This document shows, one piece after another, positions 19,083 through 26,686 of a stretch of DNA of 64,000 nucleotides. Where the stretch lies: the NCBI GenBank assembly GCA_024234395.1, contig JACKOH010000001.1, positions 186,001 through 250,000 on the forward strand. The letters are read 5' to 3'. The translations under genes were made by a program, and so were the position numbers. The notes under the pieces were generated by a model, which saw nothing but the letters and a program-made list of their open reading frames with translations, did not search any database and was not told the origin of the DNA. Within the stretch, counting starts at the first letter, position 1, and each line of letters starts with the position of its first letter. The DNA is from Pseudomonadales bacterium. Its GTDB lineage: Bacteria > Pseudomonadota > Gammaproteobacteria > Pseudomonadales > Pseudohongiellaceae.

Positions 19083-19914
19083 TAGTGCCACAGCGCTTGC
19101 AGTAGCTGGCGTCAGGATCATGCTGGGATAGGTTGCAGTTATTGCAGACCTTGTGTACGGTTTCCGCGGTGATCGGCCCCTGGCGCTGAAATTCGTTCAT
19201 GATTTCCACTCCGACAATACCGGTAGGAACTGCGATGATGGCATAGCCGCAGATCATTGCCAGTCCCGCTATCAACTGACCCAACGCCGTGTGGGGTGAG
19301 ATATCGCCATAGCCTACAGTGGTTACCGTAACGATTGCCCAGTACATACTCCTGGGAATGCTGGTAAATCCGTTGGCCGGTCCTTCGACGACGAACATCA
19401 GGGTGCCAAATATCACTATCAGCGTCAGTACGCAGAACAGGAATACAAAAATTTTCCGGCGCGCATTCACCAGCGCCTGAAACAGTACGTTAGCCTCCCC
19501 GATGTACCTGAACAGCTTGAGAATTCTGAATATTCGCAGGACCCGCAGAACCCTCACCACGATCAGGTAGACCGACTGCGGAAACAGAAATGCAATGTAG
19601 GTCGGTAATATGGAAAGCAGATCGATCAGCCCGTAAAAGCTGAAAATATAACCGCGCGGATGTGGTGACGAATAGATGCGCAGGATGTATTCGATGGTGA
19701 AAGCAATTGTGAAAAACCATTCCAGCGAGCTGAGCAATTCGCCATGGCGCAGGTGAAAGGCGCCGACCGAGTCGAGAACCACGGCGATTACGCTGACCAT
19801 GATCATGATGATCAAACCCAGGTCGAAGATGCGCCCGGCCCTGGATTCGTAACCAAAAATTACCTCGTAAAGGGCCTCTTTGAATCCGTGTCCGCTGGCG
19901 TTTTCCGTGGTCAT
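19075..19914 (-). CDS. Voltage-gated-type ion channel with C-terminal zinc ribbon
   Basis: A 279-residue protein with six hydrophobic segments, including an S4-like helix LIVVRVLRVLRIFRILKLFR with regularly spaced Arg. The pore has the selectivity filter TTVGYGDISP (near residue 200), so potassium is the likely ion. The inner helix ends MICGYAIIAVPTGIVGVEI. The C-terminal tail carries a zinc-ribbon pattern CNNCNLSQHDPDASYCKRCG (C-X2-C and C-X2-C), which is not part of the standard Kv fold and may sense metal or redox state. It sits in the universal stress protein cluster. The 3' end runs into a heptamer repeat array. Confidence 0.9.
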   Translation of the reverse strand: MTTENASGHGFKEALYEVIFGYESRAGRIFDLGLIIMIMVSVIAVVLDSVGAFHLRHGELLSSLEWFFTIAFTIEYILRIYSSPHPRGYIFSFYGLIDLLSILPTYIAFLFPQSVYLIVVRVLRVLRIFRILKLFRYIGEANVLFQALVNARRKIFVFLFCVLTLIVIFGTLMFVVEGPANGFTSIPRSMYWAIVTVTTVGYGDISPHTALGQLIAGLAMICGYAIIAVPTGIVGVEIMNEFQRQGPITAETVHKVCNNCNLSQHDPDASYCKRCGTII

Positions 19915-19999
19915 GGCTATCCGTCTGACTCGTTCAATCCTAGTGGTAATGTTAGCAATCGTATTGCGGTTGTAAAACCTTCCTGCTGGTGAGCGGAGG

Positions 20000-20854
20000 T
20001 CATTCGGTGGCTCCTGGAATCACCGCCAGGTTTTTGTCCATCCGCAGCATCAGTTGTTCGGCAGTATGGCCAATCAGCAGTTCACCCAGGCCATGCCGGG
20101 CCGTATAACCGACCGCCACGAGGTCAGCGTCGAGCTCGTCAGCCAGTCGTCTCAACACTGAAGCAGGGGTTCCTGCGCTGACCAGGATCCCTTTGCATGG
20201 CAGGGACAACTCCTCCAGCATCTGGCGGATTACGGGTTCAATCCTGAGCCGCATTCTGGACTCAAGTTCCATCAGTTGCTGAATATCGGTATTGGTCAAT
20301 GGATCGCTGGCTTCCACGCAACAGGCTATATACAGCGCGTAATCCTGGTCCCGGACCCATGCGGCGGACCAGTCCAGAACCTTGCGGTCCAAGGCTTTCT
20401 GCGTCGGGCTGTGGCTTTGACTGTCGAGGGTAACCAGTAACTTGCGCTGTCCCGACCCTTGCCGATTCACTGCGATGATCACCGGGCAGGGAAGAGATTT
20501 CAGCAATCGCCAATCCAGTGGAGTATAGAGGGGAGGCTCAGAACGATGTCCTGCCTTGACTACCAGGTCAACCTGGTTCTGCCGGCAGAAGTCTGCGCAA
20601 TAGCTGGCTATGTCCAGAGTGGAGACAAGCTCCAGTGACAGGTTAGGGCGCCGTCCCAGGATTTTCGCGGCGGTAGATAACAGTGCTTCCCGCTGTTCAC
20701 GCAGGCTGATTTCCTCATCATTGCTGCCACCGGTGTCGATAAAGGCCAGCACGGTAATTTTCGTGTCTGACTCCCCGACAAACTCACTGGCCCTGCTTAG
20801 GGCAACGGAGTGGGAAAGCTGATGATCGGCAACGACGAGAACATGTGTGCTCAT
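20000..20854 (-). CDS. Tandem universal stress protein, divergent member
   Basis: A 284-residue protein beginning MSTHVLVVADHQLSHSVALS. Two Usp-like halves are recognisable: the first ends in PCPVIIAVNRQG, and the second contains LVAVGYTARHGLGELLIGHTAEQLM, the degenerate nucleotide loop shared by the cluster's tandem Usps. It is shorter and more divergent than the three 302-residue paralogues. The preceding gene (20877-21785) is on the same strand with 22 bp between, so the two are most likely one operon. Function beyond membership of the Usp superfamily cannot be read. Confidence 0.85.
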   Translation of the reverse strand: MSTHVLVVADHQLSHSVALSRASEFVGESDTKITVLAFIDTGGSNDEEISLREQREALLSTAAKILGRRPNLSLELVSTLDIASYCADFCRQNQVDLVVKAGHRSEPPLYTPLDWRLLKSLPCPVIIAVNRQGSGQRKLLVTLDSQSHSPTQKALDRKVLDWSAAWVRDQDYALYIACCVEASDPLTNTDIQQLMELESRMRLRIEPVIRQMLEELSLPCKGILVSAGTPASVLRRLADELDADLVAVGYTARHGLGELLIGHTAEQLMLRMDKNLAVIPGATE

Positions 20855-20876
20855 GGTCTGCTGGCAGCTCCCGCTC

Positions 20877-21785
20877 TCAGCGCGGCTTGATGATCAGTAC
20901 ATCACAGGGACAGTCATCGAGGATCTTTTCGGCCGTGTTGCCGACGATTGCCCGTTCCAGAATATTTCGCGACAGGGCGCCGATTACCAGGATATTGGCC
21001 TGACATTTTTCCAGGAAATGAATGAGCGAGGGAACCAGGTCACCACGGGCAAGCTCTACGTTCTCCGGTTCGATATCGTGGCTGGCCAGCAATTCATTGA
21101 GCTTGGTTTCGTGCCTGTTTTTCAGCTCCTGCATCTGTTCGGAAGTCTCCGTAGCCGTGGGGAACATGGTGCCCACAAACGGGAAGTAGCAATGAAACAC
21201 TCTTGCTGTCTGTTTGAATGCCCTGGCGATGGTCTGGGCTGTCTCGATGAGGCGATGATCGAGCTGGGTCTGCGCAGCCTTGGCATGGAGAGGGTCTACC
21301 GAGGCGACCACACTGCCGTTTTCATACCAGCTGCGAGGCTTGACCAGCAGCAGCGGTTTTCGGCATTTCCGGATCAGTCGCCAGTCGGTGTTGGTGATGA
21401 TCGACTTTCTGAACACGTTGTGGTGATGAGTACTTTTCAGAACCAGGTCAGGGTCGAATTCCCGTACTTCGGCGAGGATCGCTTCTGCCAGGTTATGCTC
21501 CTCAGTGAAGGCCGAGGTGGCACTGACTCCGAGTTCACTGAATTCCTGAACCAGATCCTGAAGGATCTTCTGGTAGTGCTCCACGAACAACAGCCGTTGT
21601 TTCTCCAAAAAATGGCCGTCCATCCCTTCGTAGGCGTAAGAGTGCTGGGTCAGGGTATTGGAGGTGTTGATGAAGAAACGAACCGATGCCTGATTGCGTG
21701 AGATGATTCCCTTGAGGCGGTCGATTACAAAATCATGTTCAACAGTGGGATCGACGATGACCAGGATGCTGTCGATGGTTGCCAT
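20877..21785 (-). CDS. Tandem-domain universal stress protein (UspE type), third copy
   Basis: Start taken at ATG 21785 (MATIDSILVIVDPTVEHDF), with AAAAGGA 7 nt upstream; the frame extends to 21905 but the extra 40 residues show no homology. The resulting 302 aa equals the other two UspE-like copies. Shared blocks: KPLLLVKPRSWYENGSVVA, SVDPLHAKAAQTQLDHRLI and ILVIGALSRNILERAIVGN. First gene of a two-gene usp unit. Downstream of hsp20 on the same strand but separated from it by a GC-rich hairpin (about 21890-21926), so it is probably transcribed on its own. Confidence 0.92.
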   Translation of the reverse strand: MATIDSILVIVDPTVEHDFVIDRLKGIISRNQASVRFFINTSNTLTQHSYAYEGMDGHFLEKQRLLFVEHYQKILQDLVQEFSELGVSATSAFTEEHNLAEAILAEVREFDPDLVLKSTHHHNVFRKSIITNTDWRLIRKCRKPLLLVKPRSWYENGSVVASVDPLHAKAAQTQLDHRLIETAQTIARAFKQTARVFHCYFPFVGTMFPTATETSEQMQELKNRHETKLNELLASHDIEPENVELARGDLVPSLIHFLEKCQANILVIGALSRNILERAIVGNTAEKILDDCPCDVLIIKPR

Positions 21786-21889
21786 AGGGAATCCTTTTTG
21801 TGTCATTGTAAAGTCCCGGCCTCCGGTCGCACGATGTCCGTGTCGGTCAGGAGTATGACCGGTGCCTGTCGTTTGAAAGTCAGGCAGAC

Positions 21890-21926
21890 TCCGGGCTGGC
21901 CTCAATCATACCAGCCCCCGGAGTGC
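21890..21926 (-). terminator. GC-rich hairpin downstream of hsp20
   Basis: CTCCGGG-CTGG pairs with CCAG-CC-CCCGGAG (a two-base bulge on one side) around an 11-nt loop. It lies 22 bp after the hsp20 stop and before the next usp gene on the same strand. No U-tract follows, so the call is tentative. Confidence 0.4.
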
Positions 21927-21947
21927 GAGTGTATATCCACCTGGCGG

Positions 21948-22391
21948 CTAGCCGATATCGATTTTATAGGAGTCGGGTGCAGCGCGATCCTCAACTTTTC
22001 TGGGGATGGTCAGGGTCAGCACACCGTCGCTGAAAGCGGCTTTGATGTCCTCCTGTCTGATCCCCTCATCGACGCTGAAACTGCGGCTGAATGCGCCGCT
22101 GCTGCGTTCCTGGCGGATCACCTTGCCGTGCTTTTTCTTCTCGCTGGCGGTTTCCTTGCTGGCATTGATCGTCAGCACATGGTTCTTCAGGGTGACGGAA
22201 ATGTCTTCCTTCTTTACGCCAGGCAGTTCGGCGGTAATTTCATAGCCGGCATCGTCTTCATGGATGTCGACGCGCATGGCCGAGAAGCTCCTGGCCAGAT
22301 CGGATTTTCCCATCAGAACCGGGAAGCCGGTGAAGAAATCATCAAACAGGGAATCCAGGTTGCCAAGCTGATTGCGTGGAATCAGGTTCAT
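21948..22391 (-). CDS. Small heat-shock protein, Hsp20/alpha-crystallin family
   Basis: Start at ATG 22391 (MNLIPRNQLGNLDSLFDDF), since GGAGG lies 8 nt upstream; the ATG two codons earlier is too close to it. About 147 aa, normal for the family. The alpha-crystallin domain runs from MRVDIHEDDAGYEITAELPG through KNHVLTINASKET to AFSDGVLTLTIPRK, which holds the conserved G-V-L-T-L-x-I-P motif. It is an ATP-independent chaperone that binds unfolding proteins. A sigma-32-like promoter lies about 150 bp upstream, giving a long leader with a small hairpin just before the ribosome-binding site. Confidence 0.95.
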   Translation of the reverse strand: MNLIPRNQLGNLDSLFDDFFTGFPVLMGKSDLARSFSAMRVDIHEDDAGYEITAELPGVKKEDISVTLKNHVLTINASKETASEKKKHGKVIRQERSSGAFSRSFSVDEGIRQEDIKAAFSDGVLTLTIPRKVEDRAAPDSYKIDIG

Positions 22392-22537
22392 TGTCATATC
22401 CTCCAAATCACTAGTTCTCCGCAGAGAATCAAAATACCCTTCAGACTGCCGAAATGGTGGGGTTAAACTGTCGGGTAGTAGTGCCGGCTTTCGGGTCCGA
22501 CGGGTCCCTGCAACAGTCATTAAAGTCCCCATGGAAT

Positions 22538-22566
22538 ATATGGGATTGCCGATAAACTATTTCAAG
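22538..22566 (-). promoter_or_regulatory. Sigma-32 (heat-shock) promoter for hsp20
   Basis: On the minus strand, CTTGAAA (22566-22560) and TCCCATAT (22545-22538) are separated by 14 bp. The E. coli heat-shock consensus is CTTGAAA, 11-16 bp, CCCCATNT, so only one position differs. Transcription would begin near 22530, leaving about 140 nt of leader. Confidence 0.7.
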
Positions 22567-22662
22567 GCAGGGTCACCTGCTCCCGGTATGGCGAAATGTG
22601 CAGGGCTTGCCTTGTGCGTCAAAAACTGGTGACATCAACAGAATTGGGAAGGATTGAATGTT

Positions 22663-23184
22663 ATGAGACGTAAGGCATTGAGAAGCGCGGCTGCGTGGTC
22701 TGTCCTGGCAGGACTTGGTGCAGCATTACTGTCGGCCTGTAATCCGCCCGCCGATCAACAGGTGGCGCGTGAACCGGTGGTCAATGTTCCTTTCGTTCCG
22801 GATATCAGTATCAATGAAATCATGGTGGGCCAGGTAGACCATGCGGCCAATCAGATACTGAAGCTTTCCATGGCTGATCAGGCCCGTCTGACCATAGGTG
22901 ACTGGCAGGAACTGGAACACAGTGCCATTCAGCTAATTTCCAGTACTTCCGCTATTACCATGGGTGGCGCCGGCGTTAACGACGCCATGTGGGTCGCCCA
23001 GATCGGCTGGCGTGACTATACCAGTCAGTTGAATACCGCGGCGACCAGCGCCCTCCGGGCAATTCGCAGTAAGGATCTGCCTGCCCTGTTATCAGCTGCG
23101 GACGGCATCCGGGAAAGCTGCGATGGCTGTCATCAACAGTACAAGCCGGACACTCCGACCGAAGGGTTCTACCGGGCACACTGA
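22663..23184 (+). CDS. Class II (c'-type) cytochrome c lipoprotein
   Basis: Start at ATG 22663 (MRRKALRSAA), with AAGGA 9 nt upstream; 173 aa. A lipoprotein signal ends in ALLSAC (Cys about 26), so the protein should be lipid-anchored. One haem-binding motif, CDGCH, lies close to the C-terminus (about residues 153-157), followed by QQYKP, as in cytochromes c' and c-556, whose four-helix bundle carries the haem at the C-terminal end. Role: periplasmic electron transfer or gas binding; the partner is unknown. Placement beside stress and FNR-linked genes hints at respiration under low oxygen. A minus-strand gene follows 105 bp later. Confidence 0.88.
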   Translation: MRRKALRSAAAWSVLAGLGAALLSACNPPADQQVAREPVVNVPFVPDISINEIMVGQVDHAANQILKLSMADQARLTIGDWQELEHSAIQLISSTSAITMGGAGVNDAMWVAQIGWRDYTSQLNTAATSALRAIRSKDLPALLSAADGIRESCDGCHQQYKPDTPTEGFYRAH

Positions 23185-23289
23185 CGTCAGCGTTACTGAA
23201 ATCAATCCGCCCAGATCCGTGATCTCCTCCCGGATTGGCAGCCTGACAGTGGTTCATACCGGTGATTCAGGAAATCTGGAGTTGATTCC

Positions 23290-23658
23290 CTAGAACAGCA
23301 GCCAGTCTTTGGCCAGGTAGAAATTATAGAAGCCCTTTATGTCAGCCAGGTAACCTTCCTTACTGATTGCCTTGGTAATAGCCCTGCCGATTGAAAAGTC
23401 GACAGGGTTGGAAAACACCAGGGCGGCGCGAACTTCCGGTCGGGAGAATCGCTTCAGTTGATTCACATTCGATTTAATGTGCTTTTTTTCCAATGCGGAC
23501 AGGTTAGCGTGACGAAAGTCAAAAATAGCCTTGGATGTGGGATCATCCAGTTTCAATGAGGCGAGGAATTTTCCTATTTCACCCTGGGCCACGTCACCGA
23601 CGACTTCAACAACAGTGAGGTCGCTGCGCGTTTCTCTTATTATTTTAAATTCAGCCAT
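23290..23658 (-). CDS. Hypothetical protein, STAS/SpoIIAA-like
   Basis: A 122-residue soluble protein beginning MAEFKIIRETRSDLTVVEVVG. The alternating strand/helix pattern (LTVVEVVGDVAQGEI, KAIFDFRHANLSALEKK, VRAALVFSNPVDFSIGRAI) resembles the STAS/SpoIIAA-like fold, but the phosphorylatable Ser of anti-sigma antagonists is not evident. I recognise no specific family. It is monocistronic and convergent to the cytochrome gene. Its upstream region contains a nonamer tandem array. Possible role in signalling is inference from fold only. Confidence 0.65.
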   Translation of the reverse strand: MAEFKIIRETRSDLTVVEVVGDVAQGEIGKFLASLKLDDPTSKAIFDFRHANLSALEKKHIKSNVNQLKRFSRPEVRAALVFSNPVDFSIGRAITKAISKEGYLADIKGFYNFYLAKDWLLF

Positions 23659-23996
23659 AGTATTACGATCGACAGATTGGTTTTAGGAATTTTATTTTAT
23701 TGCACAAAAATGGATCGCAGAAACATTCCCCCTCTTGATGCTCCTGTTAATCCACTTGATTCACTTGGTTCACTTAATCCACCAAAATCACTTAATCCAT
23801 TTACCTCTGTACCCCCTGTCTCCATTGGGGAACAGTGAAAGTTTAATGGACTGTCAGCGCTTTCGCCACCAAAAACTGGGTAAGATTCCATGCACTTTTG
23901 ATCGACATTAAATACACTGGTTTTCCACAGGATATCGACAGGCTGAGCGCACCGGCAATTGCGAAATCTGAAGTTGGCGGTGAGTGAACCGGTCGG
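23659..23996. other. Intergenic region with nonamer array
   Basis: A 338-bp AT-richer stretch between two minus-strand genes. It holds the nonamer array at 23747-23800 and an FNR-like sequence TTGAT-CGAC-ATTAA at 23898-23911 that has no suitable -10 element. A 42-codon frame (ATG 23710 to TGA 23838) translates the repeat on the plus strand without a ribosome-binding site. Confidence 0.5.
23747..23800. repeat. Nonamer tandem array (TTRRTYCAC)n
   Basis: Six 9-bp units: TTAATCCAC, TTGATTCAC, TTGGTTCAC, TTAATCCAC, CAAAATCAC, TTAATCCAT. Because the unit is three codons long, any frame across it reads as a tripeptide repeat (L-N-P / L-D-S / L-G-S on the plus strand). Confidence 0.8.
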
Positions 23997-25145
23997 TCAG
24001 GAAGCATCCCGGATCATGTTGCGGGCGATGATCAGCTGTTGGATCTGGCTGGTCCCCTCATAAAGGCGGAACAGCCTTACATCCCGGTAAAACCGTTCCA
24101 CGGCATAATCGCTGACATACCCGGCGCCACCGTGAATCTGCACAGCGCGGTCTGCCACCCGACCGACCATTTCGGTGGCGAAAAGCTTACAGGCTGACGA
24201 CTCTGTGCTGACGTTATCACCGCGATCACGGGCTCTCGCAGTCTCCAGGACCATGCAACGGGCTGCGTAGGCTTCGGTCCGGGAATCGGCCAGCATGGCC
24301 TGAATGAGTTGATGTTCTGCAATGGCTTTGCCGAATTGCTGGCGATTGAGCGCGTAGCTCAGGGCATCGCCGATCAGGCGATCTGCGACGCCGACACTGA
24401 CCGCGGAAATGTGCAATCGGCCCCGGTCCAGCACTTTCATCGCAGTAATGAAGCCTTCACCTTCCTCGCCGATCAGGTTGACAGCCGGTACCGGGCAATC
24501 CTCGAAGATGACGTCGCAGGTGAGAGAGCCCGCCTGGCCCATTTTTTTGTCGATTGCTCCCAGGCTAATGCCCGGTGTTCCCTTTTCCACGATAAAGGCG
24601 GAAATTCCCCTGGCACCCCTGATTTCAGGGTTGGTCCTGGCCATTACATTAAAGGTGTCGGCGACCGGGCCATTGGTGATGTAGCGTTTGGTACCATTGA
24701 GGATGTAGTGATCGCCTTCGCGGCGGGCAGTGGTTTTCAGGGCCGCTGCGTCGGAGCCGACATCCGGTTCGGTAAGGCAGAAGCAGCCGACCCACTCACC
24801 ACTGGCGTAACGGGGTAGAAATCTCTGTTTCTGGGCGTCGGAGCCATCGAAAACCACCGCAGCCGAACCGATGCCGTTGTTGGTGCCGAGGATCGAGCGG
24901 AATGCCGGTGAAGTGTGTCCCAGGGCCATGGCGACATGCACCTCCTCTTCCATGGTCAGGCCGAGGCCGCCGTATTGTTCGGGGATCGTCATACCGAACA
25001 GGCCCAGCTCCTTCATTTCCGCAACGATATCTTCCGGAACCCGATTTGTCTCTGCAACTTCGTCTTCGGCCGGGATCAACCGTTCACGAACGAAGCGCTC
25101 GACAATGGCCACCAGCTGGTCGAGGATTTCCTGGTCTCTGATCAT
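23997..25145 (-). CDS. Acyl-CoA dehydrogenase (MCAD-type catalytic Glu)
   Basis: A 382-residue protein of normal length. The first family signature is CFCLTEPDVGSDAAALKTTA and the second is QIHGGAGYVSDYAVERFYRD. The catalytic base is in LYEGTSQIQQ (Glu about 363), the position used by medium- and short-chain dehydrogenases, unlike the paired enzymes elsewhere in this window. It should oxidise a saturated acyl-CoA at C2-C3, passing electrons to ETF. Transcribed away from the thiolase gene at 25409; the 263-bp space between them presumably holds both promoters. The chain-length or branched-chain substrate is not determined. Confidence 0.95.
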   Translation of the reverse strand: MIRDQEILDQLVAIVERFVRERLIPAEDEVAETNRVPEDIVAEMKELGLFGMTIPEQYGGLGLTMEEEVHVAMALGHTSPAFRSILGTNNGIGSAAVVFDGSDAQKQRFLPRYASGEWVGCFCLTEPDVGSDAAALKTTARREGDHYILNGTKRYITNGPVADTFNVMARTNPEIRGARGISAFIVEKGTPGISLGAIDKKMGQAGSLTCDVIFEDCPVPAVNLIGEEGEGFITAMKVLDRGRLHISAVSVGVADRLIGDALSYALNRQQFGKAIAEHQLIQAMLADSRTEAYAARCMVLETARARDRGDNVSTESSACKLFATEMVGRVADRAVQIHGGAGYVSDYAVERFYRDVRLFRLYEGTSQIQQLIIARNMIRDAS

Positions 25146-25408
25146 GATTACGGTCTCCTGCCGGGGGCCCTATCATAACGTTGTTCTGAAAGTGAGTCAG
25201 GCCGGCTGTGGTGTTTGTGACTAGACCCCGGATCGGCCCGAATTCCACCCTCCGGGACCCTGTGCTAAAATGCCTGCCCTGAAATTGCTGGGCCGGCTGA
25301 AGGGGGAGCAGTCCGGCGGGCACCCTGGATGTCATGTCCCGGATCCTGCTTTGTCCCCTGCATCCCGCTTCTACAGCTCGCCCCGATGACTCCGCAAGAG
25401 GAAGATTG

Positions 25409-26629
25409 ATGGCCACGAGCAACTCCAGAGAAGCCTTTATCTACGATGGTGGCAGAACTGCCTTTGGCCGGCATGGCGGGGTCCTGGCGACCGTCCGCCC
25501 TGACGATCTGTTGGCGCACACGATCAGGGAACTGGTAGCGCGCAACCCGTTTGCCGCTGAAGACTTTGAGGATGTGGTGGCGGGCAATACCAACCAGGCT
25601 GGCGAGGATTGTCGCAATGTGGCCCGGTTTGCCTCTCTGCTGGCAGGACTTCCCACCAGTGTTGCCGGATTGACCGTCAATCGCCTGTGTGCCTCGGGGC
25701 TGGCTGCAGTACTCGATGTATCCCGGGCGGTGAGGTGTGACGAAGGGGAGTTGTTCATTGCCGGCGGGGTGGAGTCAATGAGCCGTGCCCCGCTGATAGT
25801 GTCCAAAGCGCAATCGGCCTTTGACAGGGGGCAGCAGATTGCCGACAGCACCCTCGGCACCCGTTTCCCCAATCCTGCCTTCGTTGCCGCGTACGGTAAC
25901 GACAGCATGCCCGAGACCGCGGACAACATCGCCCGCGATCTGGAAATTTCCCGCCACGACAGCGACACGTTTGCGGCAGCTTCTCAGGCCCGTTATGAGG
26001 CAGCCCGGGCCGCCGGGTTCTTTGCCGACGAGATAATACCGATCGAGGTATCCCAGGGGCGCAAGAAGCCTGCGCTTACGGTAGACGCCGATGAACATCC
26101 CCGGCCCGGGACGGACCTGCAGGCGCTGAGCGGATTGCGGACCCTGTTCGAGGGCGGGGTGGTCACGGCCGGCAATGCGTCCGGCATCAATGACGGCGCT
26201 GCTGCCTTGATCATCGGCAGTCGCGCAATCGGCGAGAAATACGATCTCAAACCACGTGCGCGGATCGTGTCCGCCGGTGTCGCCGGCGTCGAGCCCCGTG
26301 TCATGGGGCTGGGGCCGGTGTTTGCCGCCCGCAAGGCCCTCGATCGGGCCGGGCTGACGCTGGCAGATCTGGATGTAATAGAAATCAACGAGGCGTTTGC
26401 CACCCAGGTGCTTGGCTGCCTGAAACTGCTGGAACTGGGTTTCGACGACAGCCGGGTTAATCCCAATGGTGGTGCCATTGCCGTGGGGCATCCCCTGGGT
26501 GCCTCAGGCGCCCGGATCGCGATCACCACACTCAGGCAGTTGGAACGCAGTGGTGGCCGGTTCGGTCTGGCCAGTCTCTGTATAGGGATTGGTCAGGGCG
26601 CAGCTGCAATTATAGAACGACTGGATTAG
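25409..26629 (+). CDS. fadI: Thiolase / acetyl-CoA C-acyltransferase (FadI-like)
   Basis: Start at ATG 25409 (MATSNSREAFIYDGG), with AGAGGAAG 6 nt upstream; 406 aa. Catalytic residues are visible: Cys in VNRLCASG (about 94), His in GGAIAVGHPLGASG (about 361) and the second Cys in SLCIGIGQG (about 391). It cleaves 3-ketoacyl-CoA to acetyl-CoA and a shortened acyl-CoA. The FadB-like gene begins 57 bp downstream, so the pair forms a fadI/fadJ-like beta-oxidation operon. The symbol reflects role and context; a biosynthetic acetyl-CoA acetyltransferase (phaA/atoB) is the alternative. Confidence 0.9.
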   Translation: MATSNSREAFIYDGGRTAFGRHGGVLATVRPDDLLAHTIRELVARNPFAAEDFEDVVAGNTNQAGEDCRNVARFASLLAGLPTSVAGLTVNRLCASGLAAVLDVSRAVRCDEGELFIAGGVESMSRAPLIVSKAQSAFDRGQQIADSTLGTRFPNPAFVAAYGNDSMPETADNIARDLEISRHDSDTFAAASQARYEAARAAGFFADEIIPIEVSQGRKKPALTVDADEHPRPGTDLQALSGLRTLFEGGVVTAGNASGINDGAAALIIGSRAIGEKYDLKPRARIVSAGVAGVEPRVMGLGPVFAARKALDRAGLTLADLDVIEINEAFATQVLGCLKLLELGFDDSRVNPNGGAIAVGHPLGASGARIAITTLRQLERSGGRFGLASLCIGIGQGAAAIIERLD

Positions 26630-26686
26630 TATCGCCGGTATAGGCGGTTCTTGAAATTACTCCTGCCAGACAAGAAGGAAAACCCA

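Noticed and set aside
23898..23911. FNR-like sequence TTGAT-CGAC-ATTAA
   Set aside because: Nine of ten conserved positions match, but the hexamer at the required -10 position (TTTTTG) is poor and no gene starts at a fitting distance.
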